The translations under genes were made by a program, and so were the position numbers. Under the pieces are notes generated by a model, which was not told where the DNA came from, did no database searches, and worked only from the letters and a program-made list of their open reading frames with translations. Positions 7,073 to 15,371 of a stretch of 64,000 nt of DNA are shown piece by piece; position 1 is the first letter of the stretch, and each line of letters starts with the position of its first letter. Source of the stretch: Rugosibacter aromaticivorans (GTDB taxonomy: Bacteria > Pseudomonadota > Gammaproteobacteria > Burkholderiales > Rhodocyclaceae); contig NZ_CP010554.1 of NCBI RefSeq assembly GCF_000934545.1, positions 186,001 to 250,000 of the forward strand. The letters are read 5' to 3'.

Positions 7073-10033
7073 TCAAACCAACGACTGCTGCGCCCCGGCG
7101 TCACCCGTGGGCCGCGCACGGGCGTAATCCAGCAGCTCGGCCAGCCGGCCGCTCTTGTTGCGCCAGTCGTGGAACAGCGCTTCGCCGAGCAGCACATAGC
7201 GCCACTCGCGGTTATCCCGCTGCTCGGGCGCCAGTCCGTTGATACGTTCGCACCATGCGGCGGCGGCCTTCAACTTGCGCTGCACGTTGGGGTGTATCGT
7301 CTGTTGCTGGGCCTTGGTCTCCACGACATACACGCCTGCAGCGGTGCGCATAAAGAAATCCGGCGAATAAAAAGCAGGCAAACCATCCTCTTTCACATAG
7401 TGCAAGCGGGCGAATTCGTGGCGGGTTTCGCTGATCTTGCAGAACGCCAGCACACTGCTGTCAGCCTGCGCCCATTCCATGAATGCCCGCTCCAGCCCGC
7501 CGTTACGCGTCGGGTAAGGCAGGCGCTCATAGATACACTTAGCGACAGGCAGCGAGGCGCTATCGCGCATGGTCAGCTTATTCACCTCAGACAGCTGACG
7601 CTGGCGCACGTCGGTTTCGCCTTGCCAGTCGCGCTGTTCCGATTCCACCAAAGCCAGCGCGAATTTCTCGGTGATGTGGTCCACCAGCGGTTGCAACAGC
7701 AGCAGGCGCCAGTTTTCCTTCACCAGCGGGTCAAAGGGTTCGGCGAACAGACGCTCGCGGATGTAGCGTTCCAACCAGCCCGTCAGCTCTGCCGTATTCA
7801 CCTGCATGTAGGGATTGACGTGGTGATCGGCGATCTTGCGTCCGCGCTGGCTATTGGCAGGCAGCGGCAGTCTCAGCGCCTGGCCGATGCGACGGGTGAG
7901 GCGCGCCAGATAGTCGTTGTAGCCGCCGACGCTCATCACCGCGCCCTCGACCCGGTAATCACCGAACAGCGTGGCGCTCTGCAAGTCCTGCGAAACAAAG
8001 GTATCGCCCCGGCCCAGCATGCGCGAGAGTTCCGCACGGCTCATCGCAGTGAAGGGCGGCAGCGCCATGACGTCCAGCCCGCGATGATCGAACGTCTCTT
8101 CGGCCTCACGCAGGATGAAGGGAATCGCGAAATCAAATGCCTCGAAACCGTCCCGCAGGCCGATGGTCATCATGTCACCGGCGCTGCTGGTGTTGTCGCC
8201 CTCCTCGCTGGTCGCACCGACAAGACCTTCTTGCATCAGCTCATCGTAAAAAGACCGGAAGGCCGGATGCTCGACAATGCAGAGGATATCGAGCAGGCTG
8301 GCTGGCTCCTGTCCCCGGTTGATCCGTTCGCGGTTTTCGCGCCGGATGTCGGCAAACTCATCCTCGCGCCACATCAGGCGCAGGCCGCGGCCGATAGTCT
8401 GCTCCAGCAGAATCTGCGCCTGGCTTGATCTCAGCGGCACGATCACGCAGATGTTGTTCACGTCGAAGCCCTCGCGCAGCATCAGCACGCTGACAATCAC
8501 GCGGGGCGTGGCATGGCGGTCGACATCGAACAGGCGCTCCTTAATCGGCGCCCACTCTTTTTCGCCCAGTTCCGCCCTGCGTCCCGAGTCAATCGCCATG
8601 ACTTCTTCTTCACGCAAGCCCTCGTCGCGCAAAAAGTTGGCCACCAGTGGCGAGACCGTGGTGTCTTCGCACACCACCAGCATCTTCGGGTGGCGCACAG
8701 CATCCAGCGGGGTAAAATCCGCCTCCAGCTTTTTCAGCTTTTGCAAACCGGCGCGCAACATCACGCGCTGCCCCTCGGCCAGTGTCGGGTTGCCATCCGC
8801 GTCACGCTCGGCCTTGAATTCCAGCGGCAGGGCGCCGAGCTCCTTGCGCTTGTCCAGCACCAGCGATTTCACCAGTCCCGCGCGCATGGCCGCTTTGAGA
8901 TCAAAATCGACGACGATATGCGGGAAGTAAACTTTGCGTTTGTTTTTGCCCGCGCCCGCATCGTTATAAGGCGTGGCCGAGAAATCCACCTGCACGAAAC
9001 GGCGGCCTTTTTTCTGCGCGATGCGCGTCAGGCTGTTTTGCCACTCGACCTCGCTCGTTTCGCCCTCTTTTTTCAATTCGTGAATGTGGTGCGCTTCATC
9101 GTTGAACACCATCAAGGCAGGCAGATCAGCCAGGTAATCGAGCATGCCGCCGCGCGCAAAGCGCCGGTCGAGCGCCTCCAGACTATTGCCAGCCGATTTT
9201 CCCGGCGTGAGCGGCAGCAGGTCAGCGATAACCTGTTGCGGGTCGGACAAGGCGTCGTTGGTGCCCGGCACAGCCACTTCCGGCTCCGTCTCTTCCTCGG
9301 CTTCCGCCAGCGCATGCCAGTTGGTGACCGCGATGAGGCCGTTGCCGGTCGCCTTGAGGCCGATCTCGTTCTTTTCGCAGACATTGCCGCGCATAAAGCC
9401 GAACACCCGTTCCCGTTCGCCTTCGGGGATGAATAGTTCCGCATAGCGTGCCATGTCCGAACTGGCGAAATCCCGCACGCCGTCTTTCAGCCGGCCGCAC
9501 AGCGCATCGAGCAGGCGCTCATAGACGATCAAGCCCGGCGCCACGATCAGGAAATGGCGCGTGAAGCGCGGGTCCGCATTTTCCCCTGTGTTGCCTTCGG
9601 CCTGCGCCGCCGTCCGGTTCAGCAACTGCCAGATCATCAAGACCTGCATCACCCAGGTTTTACCCGTGCCGGTGGCCATCTTCAGGCAATACCTGGGGTG
9701 GGCATGCTTGGCCTGCGCGACTTCAGTCAAGCGCGCGCCGGCCAGCAGCGCATCCGGCGCGGCCTGCCGGTAGAGGCTGACGAGATCAGGCGCTGCCAGC
9801 ACTTCATGGGCGACAATGGTGTTAAGCATCGCCTGCCGCTGCCCGGCGTGAAAATTGAATGGCCGTGTGGCGCAAATGTCCGCGAGAAACCACCAGCGCA
9901 ACAATTCCGCCGTCGTTGGCGTGACCAGATCGTAAATATCCGCAACACCCTCTTCCAGGCCAATGCACAGCGCATTGGTCTTGGCCGTCAGACCAGCGGC
10001 CAGCGCCAGCGGATTCTCGGCAGCGGCCTTCAC
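7073..10033 (-). CDS. res: type III restriction endonuclease subunit (Res)
   Basis: 986 residues with a superfamily 2 helicase core: Walker [13 protein letters not shown] near residue 120, DEAH box FNDEAHHIH, motif [12 protein letters not shown], late motif [12 protein letters not shown]. The C-terminus carries a PD-(D/E)xK nuclease: [20 protein letters not shown] supplies the D and ExK residues. Such subunits use ATP to communicate between unmethylated sites and then cut. Its ATG overlaps the mod stop (ATGA), so the two are co-translated, and both active centres look intact. Naming as type III rests on gene order and architecture; the target is unknown. Confidence 0.9.
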   Translation of the reverse strand: MKAAAENPLALAAGLTAKTNALCIGLEEGVADIYDLVTPTTAELLRWWFLADICATRPFNFHAGQRQAMLNTIVAHEVLAAPDLVSLYRQAAPDALLAGARLTEVAQAKHAHPRYCLKMATGTGKTWVMQVLMIWQLLNRTAAQAEGNTGENADPRFTRHFLIVAPGLIVYERLLDALCGRLKDGVRDFASSDMARYAELFIPEGERERVFGFMRGNVCEKNEIGLKATGNGLIAVTNWHALAEAEEETEPEVAVPGTNDALSDPQQVIADLLPLTPGKSAGNSLEALDRRFARGGMLDYLADLPALMVFNDEAHHIHELKKEGETSEVEWQNSLTRIAQKKGRRFVQVDFSATPYNDAGAGKNKRKVYFPHIVVDFDLKAAMRAGLVKSLVLDKRKELGALPLEFKAERDADGNPTLAEGQRVMLRAGLQKLKKLEADFTPLDAVRHPKMLVVCEDTTVSPLVANFLRDEGLREEEVMAIDSGRRAELGEKEWAPIKERLFDVDRHATPRVIVSVLMLREGFDVNNICVIVPLRSSQAQILLEQTIGRGLRLMWREDEFADIRRENRERINRGQEPASLLDILCIVEHPAFRSFYDELMQEGLVGATSEEGDNTSSAGDMMTIGLRDGFEAFDFAIPFILREAEETFDHRGLDVMALPPFTAMSRAELSRMLGRGDTFVSQDLQSATLFGDYRVEGAVMSVGGYNDYLARLTRRIGQALRLPLPANSQRGRKIADHHVNPYMQVNTAELTGWLERYIRERLFAEPFDPLVKENWRLLLLQPLVDHITEKFALALVESEQRDWQGETDVRQRQLSEVNKLTMRDSASLPVAKCIYERLPYPTRNGGLERAFMEWAQADSSVLAFCKISETRHEFARLHYVKEDGLPAFYSPDFFMRTAAGVYVVETKAQQQTIHPNVQRKLKAAAAWCERINGLAPEQRDNREWRYVLLGEALFHDWRNKSGRLAELLDYARARPTGDAGAQQSLV

Positions 10034-12009
10034 GCCGCCGCCTCGACGGTTGCAACCACCTCCGCCTCAAAGCCGAACACATCCACCGCGCGCACGCACA
10101 CGCGGCGCGGGCCGTTCTTGACGGGCAGGGTTAACCGCGCTTGCGTCACCACGCGCAGCGGGTCGCCATCGTTCTCCGTGTTGCCGCGATAGTCCTGCCA
10201 TACCGAACGGAACACCTGCCCGTCATAGTCCGGGTCCACCGCCCAGTATTCGATCAGCGCCAGCGGCTCCCTGTTCGCCACCGCCTGCAACTTGGCACGG
10301 TTGGCCTCGTCGAGGTTGATCGCCTCTGGCGAGAGCAGCACGTAGTTCGCCAGCCTTACCGTCACCGTCTCGCCAGCGCCGACTTTTCTTCGCTCTATCG
10401 GATGCAACGTCAGATATTGCAGGCTGGCGAAGCGCACCTGCCCGCGCAACTTTTCCAACCCGCCCTTCTTCTTCAAGCGATCGAGCAGGTCGGGTGGAAT
10501 CACCAGCACTTCCAGCCGCACGTCGTTCATCGCAGCGATACTCTCGCCGATGCCCGGCTCGAAGTTCCAGCCCAGCACCACCACCTTGTCCCAGCCGCCC
10601 ATCAGCGTATCGCGCAAGGCCACGGCTTTTTTCAATGTGGCCGCGCCGGTCAGTTTGTTCGGCGAATCGGCCAGCACCAGCGTCTTCGAACCGCCGGCCA
10701 CGAGCTTGCCCAGGTTGCGGTTGGCGTTCTCTTCCGGCGGCAGCGGCAGCGCGCCGTAGAGCGAGAGCACGATCTGCGACAAGTCGCCAATGCGAAAGCC
10801 ACGCCCGAGAGATGCCTTGGCCGCCTCCACCTGATAGTCGCCAATCGCCTGGTAAAGAAAAGGCTGCGCGTTCTGGTCGATCAGGCGTTTCCGCATCACC
10901 ATGCAGGCCGGCTTGCCGAGGTCAGTCGTGATCCAGCGGCGGCCGAGCTTTTCGGCGACGGCGGCGGTGGTGCCTGAGCCGCCGAAGAAATCGGCGATGA
11001 GGCCGTTTTCGGGGCAGGAGGCCTGCACTATGCGCTCCAAGAGCTTTTCTGGTTTTTGCGTCGCGTAGTCGATGCGTTCCTTTGCCATTACGTTGATGTC
11101 GGGCACTTGCCACACTGAAGTCGCAGCTTTTCCTTTTGACTCCGAAAGGTATTGCTTCCTAAGTTGATCACCACTACCTTGCAACCGATAACGTCCTTTT
11201 CCATCAAGGTCATCGTTAGTGAAGCGCTCTGCGATGTACTCATCTGTGTAAGGTTCGTAGATTTTTGAAAATTTTGGCTCCGACGTTTTGCCATAAAAGA
11301 AAATTACGTCGTGAGAGTGAATCCAATTTTGCGCAGCTGCCTTCCCTCCTGAAGGGTTCCCACGGTTCCAAATAACTTCACGCTTGAAATTGTCTCGACC
11401 CCATATCTCATCCAGAACTAACTTCACGTAATGCCCGACGTGCCAGTCTAGATGCACATAGATCGAGCCGGTCTCGGCCAATAGCTCACGCATCAGAATC
11501 AGGCGCGGCGTGATCATCGCCAGATACGAGGCCGTGCCGTCGCTCCAGGTATCCGAGTAGGCGAACTGCTCGATGACGGTGGGTTTTTGTTCCAGTTCCA
11601 CGCCGGGCAGTACGACCTTGGTGCGGTAGTCGGCCTTGGAGTCGAACGGCGGGTCGATGTAAATCAGGTCGATCTTGCCGCGCAGGCTGGGCGTTTGCTC
11701 GTCGCCCGCCAGTAGCGCCGCCATCGCCAGCAGGTTGTCGCCGTAAATCAGGCGATTCGCCCACGGCATGCCGTCAATCGCCGTCTCGCCAGCGCCAGCA
11801 CGCTGCGTCCCTTCGGGAACTTTTGTATGGCTTTCCCGTTCCGCACTGCGTATCCAGTCCTGCACCGCCGCATCCTTGGCCGGCAACACCCATTCGCGGG
11901 TTTGCAGTCCGATGCGGTGACGGCCTTCCAGACTTTCGAGAATGCGCTCGGCTTCCTGTTTCCCCTTGGCGACGATTTCGGGCAGTTGTTCCAGCAGACT
12001 TTTAGACAT
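10030..12009 (-). CDS. mod: type III DNA adenine-N6/cytosine-N4 methyltransferase (Mod)
   Basis: 659 residues, beta-class amino-methyltransferase: motif [15 protein letters not shown] comes before motif [18 protein letters not shown]. The intervening segment is the target-recognition domain. It methylates host DNA and is needed by Res for recognition. I chose ATG 12009 ([13 protein letters not shown]), since upstream in-frame residues would run into the regulatory region shared with the divergent regulator. Two dispersed repeats lie inside it ([15 protein letters not shown] near the N-terminus, [10 protein letters not shown] near the C-terminus), and bases 11085-11450 are visibly more AT-rich than the rest, consistent with exchange of the recognition domain. 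Confidence 0.9.
   Translation of the reverse strand: MSKSLLEQLPEIVAKGKQEAERILESLEGRHRIGLQTREWVLPAKDAAVQDWIRSAERESHTKVPEGTQRAGAGETAIDGMPWANRLIYGDNLLAMAALLAGDEQTPSLRGKIDLIYIDPPFDSKADYRTKVVLPGVELEQKPTVIEQFAYSDTWSDGTASYLAMITPRLILMRELLAETGSIYVHLDWHVGHYVKLVLDEIWGRDNFKREVIWNRGNPSGGKAAAQNWIHSHDVIFFYGKTSEPKFSKIYEPYTDEYIAERFTNDDLDGKGRYRLQGSGDQLRKQYLSESKGKAATSVWQVPDINVMAKERIDYATQKPEKLLERIVQASCPENGLIADFFGGSGTTAAVAEKLGRRWITTDLGKPACMVMRKRLIDQNAQPFLYQAIGDYQVEAAKASLGRGFRIGDLSQIVLSLYGALPLPPEENANRNLGKLVAGGSKTLVLADSPNKLTGAATLKKAVALRDTLMGGWDKVVVLGWNFEPGIGESIAAMNDVRLEVLVIPPDLLDRLKKKGGLEKLRGQVRFASLQYLTLHPIERRKVGAGETVTVRLANYVLLSPEAINLDEANRAKLQAVANREPLALIEYWAVDPDYDGQVFRSVWQDYRGNTENDGDPLRVVTQARLTLPVKNGPRRVCVRAVDVFGFEAEVVATVEAAA
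10364..10387 (-). repeat. dispersed short repeat inside mod (3' part)
   Basis: Minus-orientation copy, read in frame as [10 protein letters not shown] in the variable C-terminal part of Mod. Confidence 0.75.
11780..11824 (-). repeat. dispersed repeat, long form, inside mod (5' part)
   Basis: Minus-orientation long form: AAAAGT is followed by TCCCGAAGGGA and then by the usual GCTGGCGCTGGCGAGACGGCG-type tail. Read in frame as [15 protein letters not shown], in a linker before the first conserved methyltransferase block. Confidence 0.75.
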
Positions 12010-12054
12010 GGTTGTAATTCTTTTTGCACGGCAATCACTTTTCGAGGGCGATTC

Positions 12055-12110
12055 AACCGAAAGTTCAACGAATAATTGAACCAAGAATACAACAGAAAGT
12101 TTAATCACGA
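12055..12110. promoter_or_regulatory. direct repeats in the mod/XRE divergent promoter region
   Basis: Two direct repeats, AACCGAAAGTTCAACGA (12055-12071) and AACAGAAAGTTTAATCACGA (12091-12110), with an inverted TTCAA/TTGAA pair between them. They lie in the 126-base gap shared by the restriction operon and the divergent XRE regulator, which is where a controller-type repressor would bind. Predicted from position and symmetry only. Confidence 0.35.
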
Positions 12111-12135
12111 CGCCACCGGAATTTAAGTTCTGGAT

Positions 12136-12558
12136 ATGGATGAAAAAACTGAGTTCGCCGAACGCCTACGTGATGCAATGACCACTGCGGGTTATCAGGC
12201 GCGGCCAAGTGTGTTGGAAAAGGAGTTCAACAGCCGCTACTGGGGAAGGTCAGTCACTTTTCAAGCCGTGTCGCGCTGGCTGCGTGGCGAAGCCATCCCC
12301 TCTCAGGAAAAACTACAAGTGCTGGCCGACTGGCTGGGCGTCGAGCCGCATGTGCTGCGCTTTGGCGCAGGGCCGATCAAAGCGATTAGGGAAAAGGCCA
12401 AGCGATGGGACGAAGGTGTCGGTTATCTGGAGCGCGAGGTGTTTGAAACTTTCTTGTCCCTGCCAGCCCCGCAACGCAAGATCGTGCGCGAGGTGATTTT
12501 GACGTTTGCCAAGGCGCAGACAGCGTCCAAGCCAGACAAGAAAAAGCCGCGCGGTTGA
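12136..12558 (+). CDS. XRE-family helix-turn-helix regulator next to the type III system
   Basis: 140 residues. The N-terminal half is a lambda-repressor-like HTH ([13 protein letters not shown], then [17 protein letters not shown] as turn and recognition helix, [15 protein letters not shown]). The C-terminal half is helical and ends in a Lys-rich tail. Its start lies 126 bases from mod on the opposite strand, the layout of controller proteins that time restriction-gene expression. No peptidase or ligand domain is present. The role as regulator of mod-res is inference from position; DNA binding is well supported. Confidence 0.8.
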   Translation: MDEKTEFAERLRDAMTTAGYQARPSVLEKEFNSRYWGRSVTFQAVSRWLRGEAIPSQEKLQVLADWLGVEPHVLRFGAGPIKAIREKAKRWDEGVGYLEREVFETFLSLPAPQRKIVREVILTFAKAQTASKPDKKKPRG

Positions 12559-12607
12559 TGCTGCTGCGGGATGCGGCGTATTGCCGTTAGCTACCGGCCA
12601 TACCGTG

Positions 12608-12640
12608 ATACCATGGTATTACTTTATTATTTGGTAATAC
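12608..12640. promoter_or_regulatory. inverted repeats upstream of vapB
   Basis: Perfect palindrome ATACCATGGTAT (12608-12619), overlapping a second inverted pair GTATTAC (12616-12622) and GTAATAC (12634-12640). It is followed directly by the ribosome site GGAGG (12643-12647) of the antitoxin. VapB/VapC complexes autorepress through such sites, so this is the likely operator. Confidence 0.5.
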
Positions 12641-12653
12641 ATGGAGGCCGATT

Positions 12654-12896
12654 ATGCTGAGTTCAGCCGTCACAACCAAAGGGCAGGTCACGGTACCTGC
12701 CGAAATGCGCGAAAAGTTCGGCATCAAGCCGGGGGATCGGGTGGGTTTTGTTGAAGAAAACGGACGCTTGATTATCCAGCCGCATCCGCAGGGGGTGGCG
12801 GCCGCTTTCGGCATCCTTAAAGCCAGAAAATCCGTGAGCCTGTCAGCCATGGATGAGACCATCAAGGCCAAGCGGAAAAACCGTGCTGGCGCTTGA
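12654..12896 (+). CDS. vapB: AbrB/MazE-type antitoxin VapB
   Basis: 80 residues. The N-terminal swapped-hairpin DNA-binding fold is clear (SAVTTKGQVTVPAEMREKFG, then PGDRVGFVEENGRLIIQP); the C-terminal helix would wrap the toxin. Strong GGAGG ribosome site and palindromic operator upstream. It overlaps the PIN toxin gene, the standard antitoxin-first order. Expected to neutralise VapC and repress its own promoter. Confidence 0.88.
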   Translation: MLSSAVTTKGQVTVPAEMREKFGIKPGDRVGFVEENGRLIIQPHPQGVAAAFGILKARKSVSLSAMDETIKAKRKNRAGA

Positions 12897-13278
12897 TACC
12901 AATGTGCTGGTGCGGATTTTGATTGACGATCCGCAGGCTATTGACCAGTGTGCAGCAGCGCGCGCGTTGGCAAGCGCGGCTGGCGAGGTTTATGTGCCAC
13001 AGGTGGTGCAGATCGAAACCGTCTGGGTTCTGGAGAGCGCCTACGGCTTTGCTCGGGCAGAGCTTGCGGCGGTGCTGGAAACCCTGTTGGGCAACCAGAG
13101 TTTTGTGTTGCAACATGCTGATGTTTTGCGCGCCGCGTTAGGCGAATTCCGCAACGGCGCGGCTGATTTTTCTGACTATGTCATCCTGACGCAGGCGCGC
13201 GCCGAAAATATGCTGTTGGCGACTTTTGATCGCAAGCTGGGTAAACTGGCAGGTGCGCGTCTGGTGCCAGTCGCATAA
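12883..13278 (+). CDS. vapC: PIN-domain ribonuclease toxin VapC
   Basis: 131 residues from GTG 12883 (MLALDTNVLVRILIDD), preferred because PIN toxins begin at this strand; an in-frame ATG at 12853 would add ten non-conserved residues. The acidic metal-binding residues are present: Asp in ALDTN, Glu in QIETVWVL, Asp in AADFSDYVI, and Asp in LATFDRKLG. Such toxins cleave tRNA or rRNA. It overlaps vapB by 14 bases. All key residues are intact, so it is likely active. Confidence 0.87.
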   Translation: MLALDTNVLVRILIDDPQAIDQCAAARALASAAGEVYVPQVVQIETVWVLESAYGFARAELAAVLETLLGNQSFVLQHADVLRAALGEFRNGAADFSDYVILTQARAENMLLATFDRKLGKLAGARLVPVA

Positions 13279-13334
13279 AGTGCGGATGACAGAGGGCAAC
13301 AGAGGGGTAACGGTTTTGGGCACAGTCAGGCCGT

Positions 13335-13359
13335 AAAAGTCGGTGCTGGTGAGACGGCG
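13335..13359 (+). repeat. dispersed short repeat, intergenic
   Basis: Intact copy with GTGCTGG variant, flanked by an outer inverted repeat (GTCAGGCCGT before, ACGGCGTGACCTGAC after), so the unit can fold as a hairpin. Lies in the 202-base gap between vapC and the BrnA-like gene (13279-13480), which holds nothing else recognisable. Confidence 0.8.
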
Positions 13360-13480
13360 TGACCTGACTTAATCGACCCTTTTGCGACCTTTTTTATACC
13401 TATTCGGTGGTTACCGCATGATGGGGCAGGGTCGGAGTAGCGGTGCAGACTCTGGCTCTGCGCGAAAATGAAGCGCTGTC

Positions 13481-13756
13481 TTACACCGGAGAATGGCTCT
13501 TGAGCCAATCTTGCAAGGCTGCGTCAACACGGGTTTGCCAGCCTTCGCCGCTGTCACGAAATTGATCGACGACTTCTCGCGATAACCGGATAGTGATGCG
13601 CTCTTTAGTGGGCGTTTTTTGCGCGCCACGCACGCCCAGTTTCTTTCTCAGCGCTAGCGGCAATACCTCAGCGGCGGGCTTGAATTTCGCCATATCTGCC
13701 GTGGTCAGCTCGCGAACTTCGTCGTTCGCATTAATCAAGGGTTTGTGGCTTGCCAT
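13481..13756 (-). CDS. BrnA-family antitoxin without a BrnT toxin
   Basis: 91 residues from ATG 13756 (MASHKPLINANDEVREL), preceded by AGAGAGG. The C-terminus is the BrnA ribbon-helix-helix: ERITIRLSREVVDQFRDSG, then GWQTRVDAALQDWLK. In complete systems brnT lies directly upstream; here the 115 bases upstream carry no toxin reading frame. It therefore looks like an orphan antitoxin, possibly retained as an anti-addiction factor or as a repressor. Family assignment is good, function inferred. Confidence 0.75.
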   Translation of the reverse strand: MASHKPLINANDEVRELTTADMAKFKPAAEVLPLALRKKLGVRGAQKTPTKERITIRLSREVVDQFRDSGEGWQTRVDAALQDWLKSHSPV

Positions 13757-13871
13757 GTCTATTTGCCTCTCTTGCATTTGCCCGCGATTTATAGAACGCT
13801 GCAACAGTATGCAATTCTGCCAGAGCAAGTGGAACGATAACGAGCTTCACTGCCGAGGTGTCAATTGAGCG

Positions 13872-14096
13872 TCACTTCAGCGCGGCACGCACCTGGGCAA
13901 GCGCTTGCGCGATTGGAATGGCCTGAACCGCGCCACTTTCGACATCCGCAATCCTGCGTTCGATTTCAACAGCCCATGCGTCCTCAATCTCAGTATCTTC
14001 ATCAAGGCTGGCTAGCAATAGCTGTGCGAATGCAGCACGCTCACCTGACGTGAGCTTCAGTGCTTCAGCTTCCAATTTTTCAAGTTGATTTCCCAT
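13872..14096 (-). CDS. addiction-module component, antitoxin without toxin
   Basis: 74 residues from ATG 14096, preceded by AGAGGA. It matches the small acidic helical addiction-module family: KLEAEALKLTSGERAAFAQL, LLASLDEDTEIEDAW, EIERRIADVESG, IAQALAQVRAAL. These proteins normally precede a RelE/ParE toxin on the same strand. Here the next 115 bases lack one and the next gene is the BrnA-like orphan. Probable remnant of a larger toxin-antitoxin array. Confidence 0.72.
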   Translation of the reverse strand: MGNQLEKLEAEALKLTSGERAAFAQLLLASLDEDTEIEDAWAVEIERRIADVESGAVQAIPIAQALAQVRAALK

Positions 14097-14454
14097 TGTC
14101 AAATCCTCTGTAGAACTCGTCAAATATTACTGCGATTGCGATTCTCATGCTCAGATTGGCCAATATGCTGGCGTTGATCCGCTTGAGTGTAGGGGTGAGA
14201 GTGCCGCATGGTACGGCCCATGTGTAGAAAGTCGGCGCTGATGAAGCCACTGATGAGGCAACTGCACAGCAAGAAGGGGCAGGACAGAACCCTGCCCGCT
14301 TCGCTGTGGATGCGCTACAAGGCGGTCGAGCAAAAAAACGCTCAACTTTGCAGGCCTGGGCTTTGGCTTTGCATTCCCTTCGGTCACATTTCCTTTGGTC
14401 AGATTCCGCTTCGCGGGCAGGTCTCCTCGCCGTAGCGGATGGCGAGACGGCGCC
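14097..14454. other. repeat-rich intergenic stretch without a convincing gene
   Basis: 358 bases. It holds a degenerate copy of the dispersed repeat (GAAAGTCGGCGCTGATGA, 14227-14244), a block of imperfect TTCCCTTCGGTCA-like units at about 14370-14405 that recurs near 63500, and a small hairpin (CGCCGT 14428-14433 with ACGGCG 14447-14452) whose right arm ends in the family tail GAGACGGCG. Long open frames here show no protein-like composition. Confidence 0.6.
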
Positions 14455-14718
14455 TCACTCATAATGTGACCACATCCGCAATACTTTGACGATACCTTGC
14501 TCTGCCAGAACTTGATAAACGAGGCGGTGTTGAATATTGATGCGACGTGAATATGCTCCAGCTAAATCACCCACCAGTTTTTCATAAGGCGGTGGATTCT
14601 GAAACGGGTTTTCACCAAGAATCGTTAATAAGCCTAACGCCTTCTCTTTTAGTCCGGATGCAGCAAGTTTTTGCGCGTCTTTTTGTGCAGCTTTTGTATA
14701 AACCAGCTGCCAACTCAC
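14455..14718 (-). CDS. yoeB: Txe/YoeB-family mRNA interferase toxin
   Basis: 87 residues from GTG 14718, which overlaps the antitoxin stop by four bases (GTGA). RelE-fold ribosome-dependent endoribonuclease with the YoeB core PPYEKLVGDLAGAYSRRINI, then HRLVYQV, and the terminal aromatic/His tail MWSHYE. Residues equivalent to the catalytic Glu, Arg and His are present. The upstream ATG (MRQGVALV) would lie inside the antitoxin gene and is less likely. Intact system. Confidence 0.88.
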   Translation of the reverse strand: MSWQLVYTKAAQKDAQKLAASGLKEKALGLLTILGENPFQNPPPYEKLVGDLAGAYSRRINIQHRLVYQVLAEQGIVKVLRMWSHYE

Positions 14719-14957
14719 CAAGGCAACTCCTTGGCGCACTCATCCAGCGGGCTTGTCATGCCTTCCCGAATGGATTCACGCATGCCCGGAATAGAAAGCA
14801 AATAAACCGTTTCTTGTAGCGCAGCCCAGTCATCCATTGAGACCAAAACCGCATTATTTCGCTTGCCTGTAATAACCACCGGCTCATGGTTTGAGCTGGC
14901 TTCATCAACAAGACGATAAAGATTTGACCGAGCCTCGCTAGCCGTCAGTGTACGCAT
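14715..14957 (-). CDS. yefM: YefM/Phd-family antitoxin
   Basis: 80 residues, N-terminal Phd/YefM fold (MRTLTASEARSNLYRLVDEA, then HEPVVITGKRNNAVLVSMDD) and a C-terminal acidic helix that would mask the toxin's active site. Precedes yoeB with a four-base overlap. Expected to bind YoeB and repress the pair's promoter in the AT-rich upstream stretch (14958-15060), where no clear operator could be picked out. Confidence 0.88.
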   Translation of the reverse strand: MRTLTASEARSNLYRLVDEASSNHEPVVITGKRNNAVLVSMDDWAALQETVYLLSIPGMRESIREGMTSPLDECAKELPW

Positions 14958-15159
14958 CGCGCACTCCTATAAAGGAAAGCTTAAGCGTACGTTATTACGT
15001 ACTTTAAGTCAAGCAAGGAACTACTCTGTATCAGCGGTATGCTGTATGAGTATATTTCACTCCATTGCACCTCCCTGCGATATGGACTTTGGCGCATCAT
15101 ACCTTTATAGCGAATTCACTTACCCTTAAACTGAAACATTACCCCTCCCTTGTATCGCT

Positions 15160-15187
15160 TTGGTTGTCTTCCCCGCCGGTATATAAT
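15160..15187 (+). promoter_or_regulatory. predicted sigma-70 promoter of metH
   Basis: A perfect TATAAT at 15182-15187 with a partial -35 (TTGGTT, 15160-15165) at 16-base spacing. Transcription would start near 15194, only a few bases before the riboswitch, a fitting position. Confidence 0.45.
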
Positions 15188-15198
15188 CTCATCCCTGC

Positions 15199-15273
15199 TT
15201 CCGAGGAGCGCTGCAAGGTCGGGCCGTATGGCTCAAACCCTAGGCTCGGAACCTGTTTTCAACGGCGCTCACC
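15199..15273 (+). ncRNA. S-adenosylhomocysteine (SAH) riboswitch
   Basis: The leader has the family-specific sequence TTCCGAGGAGCGCTGCAAG, a middle hairpin, CTCGGAA and then AACGGCGCTCACCT. Outer stem: TTCCGAG 15199-15205 pairs with CTCGGAA 15245-15251. The pseudoknot pairs GAGCGC 15206-15211 with GCGCTC 15265-15270. Known SAH riboswitches sit before ahcY or metH and turn expression on when SAH accumulates; metH follows here, 98 bases downstream. Sequence and context agree closely. Confidence 0.92.
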
Positions 15274-15371
15274 TACCCTGAAATTTTCTGCCGGGGTCAC
15301 GCGTGAGCCGAACAGCCATATTGCAACATCGCAGCATCGCTCCCCGCCCCGGTCATGAATTGGAGAAACAC

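Noticed and set aside
6880..7197. Minus-strand frame ending in LTSADFLGRI
   Set aside because: Shadow of the end of res continuing into the dispersed repeat; the SADF end is just the repeat translated.
12853..12882. ATG at 12853 as the vapC start
   Set aside because: Adds ten residues with no family match; PIN toxins start at the LALDTN strand, and GTG 12883 fits that.
14151..14462. Open frame of about 103 codons on the minus strand
   Set aside because: Composed of repeat units, no ribosome site, no protein-like pattern; it overlaps the end of yoeB.
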